From Clostridia bacterium (GTDB lineage: Bacteria; Bacillota; Clostridia; Christensenellales; Aristaeellaceae): DNA of 10,811 nt. This document shows positions 5,132 through 10,811 of the stretch, in pieces. The stretch is taken from assembly GCA_016295665.1 (NCBI GenBank), contig JAEDKS010000078.1:1-10811 (forward strand). Direction: 5' to 3'. A program made the translations under genes and the position numbers. Numbering within the stretch: position 1 is the stretch's first letter; each line of letters starts with the position of its first letter. A model generated the notes under the pieces. It was not told the origin of the DNA. It saw only the letters and a program-made list of their open reading frames with translations, and did no database searches.

Positions 5132-7213
5132 TTACAGGCTGATCTCCAGCTTCACAGGAGATGCGCCCAGCAGCGCCACGCTGCGGGCATCGGGCTGGCT
5201 CTGGCCCACATACAGGTCGTAGGACGCGCCACCGCTGATGCGCTCACCCGCGTCATTGACCACGGTGAAGGCATGCTCGCCCAGCTTCACCGTCACGCGC
5301 CGGGCTTCGCCCGCCCTGACCGCCACGCGCCCGAAGCCTGCCAGGCTGGGATGCACGGGCGCCCAGGGGCTGTCCTTGGGCTGCACATAGCACTGCACCA
5401 CCATCTCACCGTCGCGCTTCCCGGTGTTCTTCACCGTGCAGGTCACGGCGCCGTCGGCATACTGCGCATCCTCCACCGCGAAGTCCGTGTAGCTCAGGCC
5501 GAAGCCGAAGGGATACAGCGGCTCGCCGGTGAAGTAGCGGTAGGTGCGGTTGGTCATGCTGTAGTCGGTAAACTCCGGCAGCTCCTCCACGCCGTGATAG
5601 AAGGTCACGGGCAGATGACCGGAGGGGCTGACCTCGCCAAAGAGGATTTCCGCCAGCGCGGTGCCGCCCGCCTGGCCCGGATACCAGGCCAGCAGCTGCG
5701 CGTTGCCCTGGGGCACGTTCAGCGCGGAACCCACCGCCAGCACGGTCACCAGCGGCTTGCCCGTCTTTTCCAGCACATCCATCAGGCGCTGCTGGGTCTC
5801 AGGCAGCTTCAGCGTCAGCTTGTCGCCGCTGGCGGAGAAGTTGCCGGTGTCGCCCTGCTCGCCCTCCAGCGTCTCATCCAGGCCCACGCAGGCGATGACC
5901 ACGTCCGCGGCCTCGGCGCACATCTGGGCCTCCGCCAGCCGGTCAAAGGGCTTGCCGAGGCCCTCGGCCTTCTCCTCCACCAGCTTGCTGCCCATGGAGT
6001 ACAGCACCCGGATGCCGTGCTGCCTGCAGTAGGCGCGGATGCCCGCCAGGAAGGTGACGGAGCGGCTGGAGGTGCCGTAGTAGTTGCCCTTGAGCGCCAG
6101 CACGCTGTCGGCGTTGGGGCCGATGACGGCAACGGTGCGCACCTTCTGGGGATCCAGCGGCAGGATGCCGTCGTTCTTCAGCAGCACCATGCTCTTCTCG
6201 GCGGCCTTGAGCGCCACCGCGTCATGCTCGTCGGTATCGTTGGCGGTATAGGGGATGGCATCGTACTCGCAGTCGTCCGCGAACATACCCAGCAGGTAGC
6301 GGCTGGTGAACAGGCGCACGCAGCTGCGGGTGATGTCCTCCTCGGTCACCAGCCCCTCCTGATAGGCCTGCAGCATATGCAGGTACGTGTTGCCGCAGTT
6401 CAGGTCGCAGCCCATCTTCAGGGCCAGCGCGGCGGACTCGGGAGCGGTGGCGGTGACGAAGTGCGCGGTATGGAAGTCGCGGATGGCCCAGCAGTCGGAG
6501 GTCACATGGCCCTCGAAGCCCCACTTCTCCCGCAGCGTATCCACCAGCAGCGCCTTGGAGCCGCAGGCGGGCTCACCGTTGACACGGTTGTAGGCGCCCA
6601 TCACGGACTCCACCCCGGCCTCCTTCACGGCGGCCTCAAAGGCGGGCAGGTACGTCTCGTTCATGTCCTTCGGGGTCGCCTGGGCGTCGAACTCATGTCT
6701 CAGGGCCTCCGGGCCGGAATGGACGGCGAAGTGCTTGGCGCAGGCCGCCACCTTCAGGTACTTGCCCTTGCCCTGCAGCCCCTCGATGAACCGGACGCCC
6801 AGCCGGGCGGTCAGGTACGGGTCCTCGCCGTAGGTCTCGTGACCGCGGCCCCAGCGGGGGTCACGGAAGATGTTGATGTTGGGGCTCCACATGGTCAGGC
6901 CCTTGTAGATGTCCCGGTCGCCGTGGGCGGACTGCCCATTGTACTTGGCGCGGGCCTCCTCGGAGATGACCTCCGCAATCTGCTGATGGAAGTCCTCGTC
7001 GAAGATCGCCGCCATGCCGATGGCCTGCGGGAACACGGTCGCCGTGCCCGCACGGGCCACGCCGTGCAGCGCTTCATTCCACCAGTTGTATGCGGGGATG
7101 CCCAGCCTCGGAATGGCGGGCGCGTCATACTTGAGCTGAGACGCCTTTTCCTCCAGGGTCATCTGGCTGACGAGCTTTTCCGCCAGCGCCCTGGCCTCCT
7201 TGCGATCCATCAT
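5132..7213 (-). CDS. Glycoside hydrolase family 3 beta-glycosidase (beta-glucosidase/xylosidase type)
   Basis: A 693-residue three-domain GH3 enzyme, a retaining beta-glycosidase. The N-terminal barrel (about 10-310) contains RDPRWGRGHETYGEDPYL (117-134), KH of AAC-AKHFAVHS (K160, H161, sugar binding), and VTSDCWAI with the nucleophile D240. The alpha/beta sandwich (about 335-560) contains LEGEQGD (449-455), where a glutamate (E450 or E452) is the likely acid/base, followed by SGDKLTLKLP. An Fn3-like C-terminal domain (about 580-690) begins after LYPFGFGLSYTDF. No signal peptide is present, so it probably cleaves imported oligosaccharides in the cytoplasm. The motifs resemble beta-glucosidase and beta-xylosidase subgroups; substrate is not resolved. 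The start at 7213 (MMDRKE) follows AAGGAGG (7223-7229) by nine bases. An ATG at 7294 is open in frame but lies upstream of the probable promoter. Confidence 0.93.
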   Translation of the reverse strand: MMDRKEARALAEKLVSQMTLEEKASQLKYDAPAIPRLGIPAYNWWNEALHGVARAGTATVFPQAIGMAAIFDEDFHQQIAEVISEEARAKYNGQSAHGDRDIYKGLTMWSPNINIFRDPRWGRGHETYGEDPYLTARLGVRFIEGLQGKGKYLKVAACAKHFAVHSGPEALRHEFDAQATPKDMNETYLPAFEAAVKEAGVESVMGAYNRVNGEPACGSKALLVDTLREKWGFEGHVTSDCWAIRDFHTAHFVTATAPESAALALKMGCDLNCGNTYLHMLQAYQEGLVTEEDITRSCVRLFTSRYLLGMFADDCEYDAIPYTANDTDEHDAVALKAAEKSMVLLKNDGILPLDPQKVRTVAVIGPNADSVLALKGNYYGTSSRSVTFLAGIRAYCRQHGIRVLYSMGSKLVEEKAEGLGKPFDRLAEAQMCAEAADVVIACVGLDETLEGEQGDTGNFSASGDKLTLKLPETQQRLMDVLEKTGKPLVTVLAVGSALNVPQGNAQLLAWYPGQAGGTALAEILFGEVSPSGHLPVTFYHGVEELPEFTDYSMTNRTYRYFTGEPLYPFGFGLSYTDFAVEDAQYADGAVTCTVKNTGKRDGEMVVQCYVQPKDSPWAPVHPSLAGFGRVAVRAGEARRVTVKLGEHAFTVVNDAGERISGGASYDLYVGQSQPDARSVALLGASPVKLEISL

Positions 7214-7232
7214 GGTCCTTTTCCTCCTTGCG

Positions 7233-7247
7233 GCAGAAATATTCTGC
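7233..7247. promoter_or_regulatory. Perfect inverted repeat in the GH3 leader, candidate operator
   Basis: GCAGAA-ATA-TTCTGC is a perfect six-base inverted repeat around a three-base centre. It lies between the probable GH3 -10 box (7247-7252, sharing one base) and the ribosome site (7223-7229). Position and symmetry suit a repressor site for sugar-inducible control; the cognate regulator is not in the window. Confidence 0.42.
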
Positions 7248-7276
7248 TTATCCATTTCCATTCCCAAAGCTGTAAA
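7247..7276 (-). promoter_or_regulatory. Possible promoter for the GH3 gene
   Basis: On the minus strand TTTACA (7271-7276) is followed after 18 bases by GATAAG (7247-7252). The -10 is imperfect (four of six). The AT-rich setting and position, about 34 bases upstream of the start codon, support it. Confidence 0.4.
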
Positions 7277-7341
7277 TCCTTCCATTTTTGACAAAAAACT
7301 TTTCCGGCGCGCAATTTGCTATGGAACTTCCCGCGTCTTTC

Positions 7342-7350
7342 TGGTATAAT
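7342..7350 (+). promoter_or_regulatory. Extended -10 promoter of the HAD-hprK gene cluster
   Basis: TGGTATAAT (7342-7350) is a perfect extended -10. The base stretch 17 upstream (TGGAAC, 7322-7327) is a weak -35. The predicted start near 7357 gives a leader of about 20 bases with TGGAGG at 7365-7370. Confidence 0.75.
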
Positions 7351-7363
7351 GGAAACGATACGG
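7349..7363 (+). promoter_or_regulatory. Partial cre-like (CcpA) site overlapping the -10 box
   Basis: ATGGAAACGATACGG matches eight of ten fixed positions of the catabolite-responsive consensus WTGNAANCGNWNNCW, failing only at the last two. It begins within the TATAAT box and covers the start site, where CcpA binding would repress. Since the operon encodes HprK, which makes the CcpA co-effector P-Ser-HPr, this would be a feedback loop. The match could be chance. Confidence 0.35.
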
Positions 7364-7376
7364 ATGGAGGCTGCAC

Positions 7377-8183
7377 ATGAACATCAAGGCGATCGCGTTT
7401 GACCTGGACGACACCCTGCTGCGGGATGACCTGACCATCTCCGCCTACACCCTGGACACGCTGCGTCAGGCCGCGGCACGGGGCATCCACATCATCCCCG
7501 CCAGCGGACGGGCCCGGGACAGCATGAAGCCCTTCGTGGAGCAGCTGGGCTGCGCGTCCCTGTACATCTCCTGCAACGGCGCGGAGGTCTGGTCGCCGGA
7601 GCATCAGCTGCTGGCCCGGGAGGTGCTGGAGGTGCCCCTTGCCCGCGAGATTGCCCGCTTCGGCAGCGCCCACGGCTGCTACGCCCAGACCTATGACGAG
7701 CACCGCTTCTATTTCAATCAGCGGGGCCACTGGGCGGAGTCCTACGCCCGCAGCTCCATGCTGACCGGCGAGTACGTCGGTGACCTGGAGACCTACCTCA
7801 CCGCGCCCACCACCAAAATCCTGATGATGGCGGAGGAGGAGAAGATCGCCCGGATGCTGACGGAGGCCCGGGCGCTGTTCGCGGGCCGCGTGTCCGTCAC
7901 CTGCTCCAAGCCCTACTTTCTGGAGTTCAACCCGCTGCGCGCCACCAAGGGCAACGCCCTGGCGCTGTGCGGTGAGCGCCTGGGCTTTCCGCTGCAGGCC
8001 TGCGCCGCCTTTGGCGACAGCCTGAACGACATGAGCATGCTGGAGGCCGCCGGGGTCGGCATCGCCATGGGCAACGCCCGGGAGGACGTCAGGGCCCGCA
8101 TCCCCACCCACTGCCCCACCAATATGGAGGACGGCGTGGCCCGCTGGGTCGACTGCCATGTCCTTTCCCCCGCGAAGGAGTAA
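7377..8183 (+). CDS. Cof-type HAD-superfamily hydrolase (class IIB sugar-phosphatase-like)
   Basis: A 268-residue cytoplasmic HAD phosphatase with all four motifs. Motif I is FDLDDTLL with nucleophile D9 and acid D11; motif II is the serine of ASGR (S43); motif III is K191 in TKGNAL; motif IV is GDSLNDMSM (213-221) with the Mg-binding aspartates. The cap between residues about 85 and 185 is of the C2/Cof type. Family members act on a broad range of small phosphorylated metabolites such as sugar phosphates, flavin phosphates or pyridoxal phosphate; substrate here is open. It is the first gene of the cluster: TGGAGG lies six bases before ATG 7377. Only three bases separate its stop from hprK, and the hprK ribosome site lies within its last codons, indicating co-transcription and close coupling. 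Confidence 0.9.
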   Translation: MNIKAIAFDLDDTLLRDDLTISAYTLDTLRQAAARGIHIIPASGRARDSMKPFVEQLGCASLYISCNGAEVWSPEHQLLAREVLEVPLAREIARFGSAHGCYAQTYDEHRFYFNQRGHWAESYARSSMLTGEYVGDLETYLTAPTTKILMMAEEEKIARMLTEARALFAGRVSVTCSKPYFLEFNPLRATKGNALALCGERLGFPLQACAAFGDSLNDMSMLEAAGVGIAMGNAREDVRARIPTHCPTNMEDGVARWVDCHVLSPAKE

Positions 8184-8186
8184 CAC

Positions 8187-9116
8187 ATGATTCAAGCTGC
8201 TGACTTTGCCAAGGCCCTGCATCTGACGGAGCTGTCCCCCTCCACGAAGAAGGAGTGGGATATCCGCTCCGCCGACCTGAACCGTCCCGGAATGCAGCTC
8301 TGCGGCTTCTACGAGTACTTCGCCTATGAGCGCCCGCAGGTGATCGGCAAGGTGGAGATGACCTACCTGGAGGAGCTGGAGCCCGCCGAGCGCCGCGCCC
8401 GACTCCGCAAGTACTTCTCCTACGACATGCCCTGCGTCGTCTGCTGCCGGAGCATGATGCCGCCCCGGGAGCTGCTGGAGGAGGCCCGGGCCCGGGATAT
8501 TCCCGTGTACCTGTCCAACCTGCTCACCACCAAGTTCACCTTTCAGGCCATCACCTACCTGAACCGCTGCCTGGCGCCCCGGGTCACGCGCCACGGCGTG
8601 CTGGTGGACGTGTACGGCATGGGCGTGCTGATCACCGGCGAGAGCGGCGTGGGCAAGAGCGAGGCGGCGCTGGAGCTGGTCAAGCGCGGTCATCAGCTGG
8701 TGGCGGACGACGTGGTGGACATCTGCCGCATCTCCGACGACCGGCTCATCGGCGAATGCCCCGAGATGGTGCGCCACTTCATGGAGATTCGCGGCATCGG
8801 CATCATCGACATCAAGGCGATGTACGGCGTGGGCGCGGTGAGCGTGTCCAAGAGCATCGACCTGGTGATGCACCTGGAGAAGTGGGTAGAGGGCAAGGAA
8901 TACGACCGGCTGGGCCTGACGGAGGAGTACATCACCATCCTGGGCGTGAAGGTGCCCCATCAGCTGACCCCCGTCCGCCCCGGACGCAACCTGGCCATCA
9001 TCATCGAGGTGGCCGCCCGCGATCTGTCCCTGAAGCGCATGGGCTACAGCGCCGCCCACGAGCTGGATCGCCGGCTGAACGAGATGATCATGCGCAAGGC
9101 CTCGGAGCAGGACTGA
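8187..9116 (+). CDS. hprK: HPr kinase/phosphorylase
   Basis: The 309-residue bifunctional enzyme that phosphorylates HPr (and Crh where present) on Ser46 using ATP or PPi and reverses this by phosphorolysis, controlling carbon catabolite repression in Gram-positive bacteria. The N-terminal domain (1-128) is followed by the kinase domain with RHGVLVDVYG (135-144, H136), Walker A GESGVGKS (151-158), LVADDVVDI (171-179), the family signature MEIRGIGIIDI (199-209), and YDRLGL (R241) and VPVRPGRN-like TPVRPGRN (261-268). Length and all catalytic elements are complete, so both activities are expected. AAGGAG (8175-8180) precedes ATG 8187 by six bases. Many Firmicutes carry hprK beside lgt; here it is flanked by a HAD phosphatase and a ROK kinase, tying it to sugar-phosphate metabolism. 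Confidence 0.97.
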   Translation: MIQAADFAKALHLTELSPSTKKEWDIRSADLNRPGMQLCGFYEYFAYERPQVIGKVEMTYLEELEPAERRARLRKYFSYDMPCVVCCRSMMPPRELLEEARARDIPVYLSNLLTTKFTFQAITYLNRCLAPRVTRHGVLVDVYGMGVLITGESGVGKSEAALELVKRGHQLVADDVVDICRISDDRLIGECPEMVRHFMEIRGIGIIDIKAMYGVGAVSVSKSIDLVMHLEKWVEGKEYDRLGLTEEYITILGVKVPHQLTPVRPGRNLAIIIEVAARDLSLKRMGYSAAHELDRRLNEMIMRKASEQD

Positions 9117-9152
9117 CCGCTCCCGCCGCACGCGCATTATCGCATAGCTTCA

Positions 9153-9158
9153 TATAAT
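9153..9158 (+). promoter_or_regulatory. Possible internal promoter before the ROK kinase
   Basis: TATAAT at 9153-9158 lies in an AT-rich island in the 78-base gap between hprK and the kinase. There is no recognisable -35 at 16-18 bases and no TGn extension, so only the -10 supports it. If active, the kinase and GNAT genes could be expressed apart from hprK. Confidence 0.35.
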
Positions 9159-9194
9159 TACTCCGGATACGAACGACACAGGAGGTAATGCAGC

Positions 9195-10139
9195 ATGGTT
9201 TACATCGGTATGGACGTGGGAGGCACCGGCATTCAGATCGGTGTGGTGGACGAGGACGGACGCATCCTGCAGAAGGGTGCCATCAACACCCGCATCGACC
9301 TGCCCGTGGAGGAGCAGATCGCTCAGATGGCGGCCTGCGCCCTGGACACTCTCCGCCGCAGCGGACACACCCTGGACGACGTGGCTGCCATCGGCGCCGG
9401 CGTTCCCGGCATCGTGGACCCCGCCACCAACGTGGTGCCCTTCTGCACCAACCTGAAGTGGCACCATGTGCCCTTCGCGGACATGCTCCGCCGGCACATC
9501 GACAAGCCCGTGTTCGTGGGCAACGACGCCACCGTCGCCGGTCTGGCGGAGAGCGTGGCGGGCATCAGCGCCGGCTCCCACTCCAGCGTGTTCATCACCC
9601 TGGGCACCGGCGTGGGCGGCGGCATCGTGCTGGGCGGCAAGGTGTGGAGCGGCTTCCACGGCGTGGGCAGCGAGCTCGGTCACATGATTCTGGAGCTGGA
9701 CGGCGAGCCCTGCACCTGCGGCAACTTCGGCTGCCTGGAGCGCTACTGCTCCGCCACTGCCATCATCCGCATGGCCCGGGAGCTGGTGGAGCGCCATCCC
9801 GACAGCCAGATCATGAAGGCCGTGAACAGCGACCCCGCCAAGATCAACGCCAAGATCGTCTTTGACGCCGCCCGCGAGGGGGACGAGATCGCCCTGAAGG
9901 TGTTCCGGCGCTACATCCGGTACCTGTCCCAGGCCATCGCCAACGTCATCAACTTCCTTGACCCGGAGATGATCGTGCTGGGCGGCGGCGTCAGCAAGGC
10001 GGGCTCCTTCCTGCTGGATGCGGTGCGCGCCGAGGTGCCGAAGTACCTGCTCTACAAGACCATGCCCTACTCCCGGATCGAGCTTGCCATCCTTGGCCCG
10101 GACGCCGGCATCATCGGCGCCGCCATGCTGGGCAAGTGA
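9195..10139 (+). CDS. ROK-family glucokinase-type sugar kinase
   Basis: A 314-residue cytoplasmic ROK kinase, most like Gram-positive glucokinases (ATP plus glucose to glucose 6-phosphate). GMDVGGTGIQIGVV (5-18) is the phosphate-binding loop, GAGVPGIVD (67-75) the ROK signature start, GND with the catalytic base D111, TLGTGVGGGIV (135-145) the second phosphate loop, and GSELGHM (158-164, H163) with CTCGNFGCLE (173-182), the zinc motif of H163, C173, C175 and C180. The end (LGGGVSKAG, then GIIGAAMLGK) also matches. The start ATG at 9195 follows AGGAGGT (9180-9186) by eight bases; an ATG at 9188 is out of frame. Glucose is the likely substrate, but N-acetylmannosamine or another hexose cannot be excluded by sequence alone. 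It sits in the hprK cluster, and its TGA overlaps a possible GTG start of the next gene. Confidence 0.93.
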   Translation: MVYIGMDVGGTGIQIGVVDEDGRILQKGAINTRIDLPVEEQIAQMAACALDTLRRSGHTLDDVAAIGAGVPGIVDPATNVVPFCTNLKWHHVPFADMLRRHIDKPVFVGNDATVAGLAESVAGISAGSHSSVFITLGTGVGGGIVLGGKVWSGFHGVGSELGHMILELDGEPCTCGNFGCLERYCSATAIIRMARELVERHPDSQIMKAVNSDPAKINAKIVFDAAREGDEIALKVFRRYIRYLSQAIANVINFLDPEMIVLGGGVSKAGSFLLDAVRAEVPKYLLYKTMPYSRIELAILGPDAGIIGAAMLGK

Positions 10140-10150
10140 GGGCCCCCGCC

Positions 10151-10624
10151 ATGCCAACGCCCGCGCCCCGCATCCGCTTCATCGACGATCCGGAGGAGCG
10201 GCAGCGGATGGTTCGTGCCGTCCTGACCGCGCTGCCCGAGTGGTTCGGCATCCCCGAAGCCACGGAGACCTACATCCGGGAGAGCGCCGGACAGGCATGC
10301 TTTGCCGCCCTGCGGGGGATGGAGCCCGTCGGCTTTCTGTGCCTGAAGGAGACCGGGCGCGCCACCATGGAGCTGGCGGTACTCGGCGTGCTGAAGCCGT
10401 ATCACCGGCAGGGCATCGGCACCGCCCTCTTTGAGGCCGCCCGGGATTTCGCCCGGGCGCACGGCTATGCCTTTCTGCAGGTCAAGACGGTGCAGATGGG
10501 CCGCTACCCGGCCTATGACGCTACCAACCGCTTCTACCAGCACCTTGGCTTCCAGGAGTTCGAGGTGCTTCCCGAGCTGTGGGGTGAGCAGAACCCCTGT
10601 CAGATCTACGTCATGGCATTATGA
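10151..10624 (+). CDS. GNAT-family N-acetyltransferase
   Basis: A 157-residue single-domain GNAT protein transferring an acetyl group from acetyl-CoA to an unknown amine. Motif A is LAVLGVLKPYHRQGIGTALF (75-94) with the R/Q-x-x-G-x-G/A element RQGIG at 86-90. FLQVKTV (108-114) and NRFYQHLGFQEFE (126-138) match the remaining CoA-fold strand and helix. The C-terminal QIYVMAL closes the sheet. ATG 10151 is chosen because GAGGG (10138-10142) lies eight bases upstream; an in-frame GTG at 10136 overlapping the kinase stop by four bases would add five residues and is a real alternative. The protein is probably co-transcribed with the kinase as the last gene before the terminator. Its acceptor cannot be inferred. 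Confidence 0.86.
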   Translation: MPTPAPRIRFIDDPEERQRMVRAVLTALPEWFGIPEATETYIRESAGQACFAALRGMEPVGFLCLKETGRATMELAVLGVLKPYHRQGIGTALFEAARDFARAHGYAFLQVKTVQMGRYPAYDATNRFYQHLGFQEFEVLPELWGEQNPCQIYVMAL

Positions 10625-10628
10625 AACA

Positions 10629-10649
10629 GGGGAAGGTGACCCCTTCCCC
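10629..10649 (+). terminator. First hairpin of the double terminator region
   Basis: GGGGAAGG (10629-10636) pairs with CCTTCCCC (10642-10649) around a five-base loop, five bases after the GNAT stop. No T-tract follows on this strand, so it may protect the 3' end, or act on the minus strand, where TGTTTC follows. Confidence 0.6.
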
Positions 10650-10654
10650 CGCAG

Positions 10655-10700
10655 GCGGCGATGGCCTGAAGGAACGCCTTCAGCGCCATCGCTGCTTTTT
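10655..10700 (+). terminator. Intrinsic terminator of the HAD-hprK-kinase-GNAT cluster
   Basis: GCGGCGATGGC plus CTGAAGG (10655-10672) pair with CCTTCAG (10677-10683) and, after a single bulged C at 10684, GCCATCGCTGC (10685-10695), followed by TTTTT (10696-10700). The stem is about eighteen pairs including one G-U. It lies between convergent genes. Confidence 0.9.
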
Positions 10701-10708
10701 CTATGCAA

Positions 10709-10811
10709 TTACTTCACCCGCGCCCGAACCTCCGCAACGGTCAGCTCCTGCGCGGGCACGGTGGCCTCCCCTGCCAGATAGGCATAGATGGCGGCCTGCA
10801 GCGCCCGGGCC
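10709..10811 (-). CDS. C-terminal fragment of an unidentified protein (cut by window edge)
   Basis: The last 33 codons of a leftward gene ending TAA at 10709-10711. The sequence runs ARALQAAIYAYLAGE, a helix of alanine-rich character, then TVPAQELTVAEVRARVK. GC-rich third positions fit the neighbours, and it ends at a suitable distance from the terminator hairpins. Too little is present to name a family. The short alanine-rich segment is faintly reminiscent of small decarboxylase subunits, but I would not assign it. Confidence 0.55.
   Translation of the reverse strand, partial: ARALQAAIYAYLAGEATVPAQELTVAEVRARVK

Noticed and set aside
5111..7291. Very long open frame on the plus strand opposite the GH3 gene (over 700 codons).
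   Set aside because: Antisense shadow of a GC-rich gene: low-complexity A/G/H/R/L composition, no motifs, no ribosome site, while the opposite frame holds a complete GH3 enzyme.
7288..7293. TTGACA upstream of the HAD gene as a -35 box.
   Set aside because: No -10 sequence lies 16-18 bases downstream, and the real TATAAT is 51 bases away.
7213..7294. N-terminal extension of the GH3 protein to an ATG at 7294 (adds MSKMEGF... 27 residues).
   Set aside because: The extension lies over the probable promoter and operator-like repeat, has no ribosome site, and the start at 7213 has a perfect AAGGAGG.
7248..9137. Long minus-strand open frame (about 629 codons) across the HAD and hprK genes.
   Set aside because: Composition typical of antisense frames in GC-rich DNA; both covered genes have full catalytic motifs on the plus strand.
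9150..10157. Minus-strand open frame opposite the ROK kinase.
   Set aside because: Histidine/glycine/alanine-rich shadow with no recognisable domain.
1..10811. Mobile element, CRISPR array, toxin-antitoxin or defence island.
   Set aside because: No transposase or integrase, regularly spaced repeats, terminal inverted repeats, tRNA attachment site or nuclease pair could be found; all large frames are metabolic or envelope genes.

Overview
The window is GC-rich and densely coding. It looks like a low-redundancy Bacillota (Firmicutes) chromosome, most likely a GC-rich Clostridia-type anaerobe. The reasons are strong AAGGAGG-type ribosome binding sites, sigma-A-like promoters standing out as AT-rich islands, Gram-positive HPr kinase/phosphorylase, a ROK sugar kinase with the zinc motif, and VanW-family and NlpC/P60-like exported proteins. 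The taxonomic call is inference; no rRNA or other marker is present. I see no tRNA, IS element, phage gene or CRISPR array.

Layout. 1-308 (-) is the N-terminal part of an alpha-D-phosphohexomutase, apparently co-transcribed behind a DUF2461 gene at 394-1128 (-). A divergent promoter pair at 1154-1259 drives DUF2461 leftward and a metallo-beta-lactamase-fold hydrolase (1289-2038, +) rightward. That hydrolase runs tail-to-tail, with no spacer, into an exported VanW-domain protein (2039-3007, -). A second divergent promoter pair (3135-3202) drives the VanW gene leftward and, rightward, a tandem pair of exported cysteine-rich NlpC/P60-like proteins (3267-4169 and 4166-5053). The pair ends at a strong intrinsic terminator (5065-5107). 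A cytoplasmic GH3 beta-glycosidase (5132-7213, -) reads toward that terminator from the other side.

From a third divergent region (7214-7376) a rightward cluster begins: Cof-type HAD phosphatase (7377-8183), HPr kinase/phosphorylase hprK (8187-9116), ROK glucokinase-type kinase (9195-10139) and a GNAT acetyltransferase (10151-10624). It is closed by a double-hairpin terminator (10629-10700). The last 103 bases hold the C-terminus of an unidentified leftward gene.

Functional reading. The right half is a carbon-handling block. GH3 releases monosaccharide inside the cell, the ROK kinase phosphorylates glucose, the phosphohexomutase (far left) interconverts hexose phosphates, the HAD enzyme may dephosphorylate sugar phosphates, and HprK sets catabolite repression through Ser-phosphorylation of HPr. 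A cre-like sequence overlaps the -10 box of the hprK promoter. The middle block (VanW plus two papain-fold proteins) looks directed at the cell envelope. The most distinctive item is the tandem papain-fold pair: about 71% identical by my hand alignment without gaps, nine cysteines conserved, and a large insertion and C-terminal extension beyond a minimal NlpC/P60 domain. I do not see a clear defence or mobile system.
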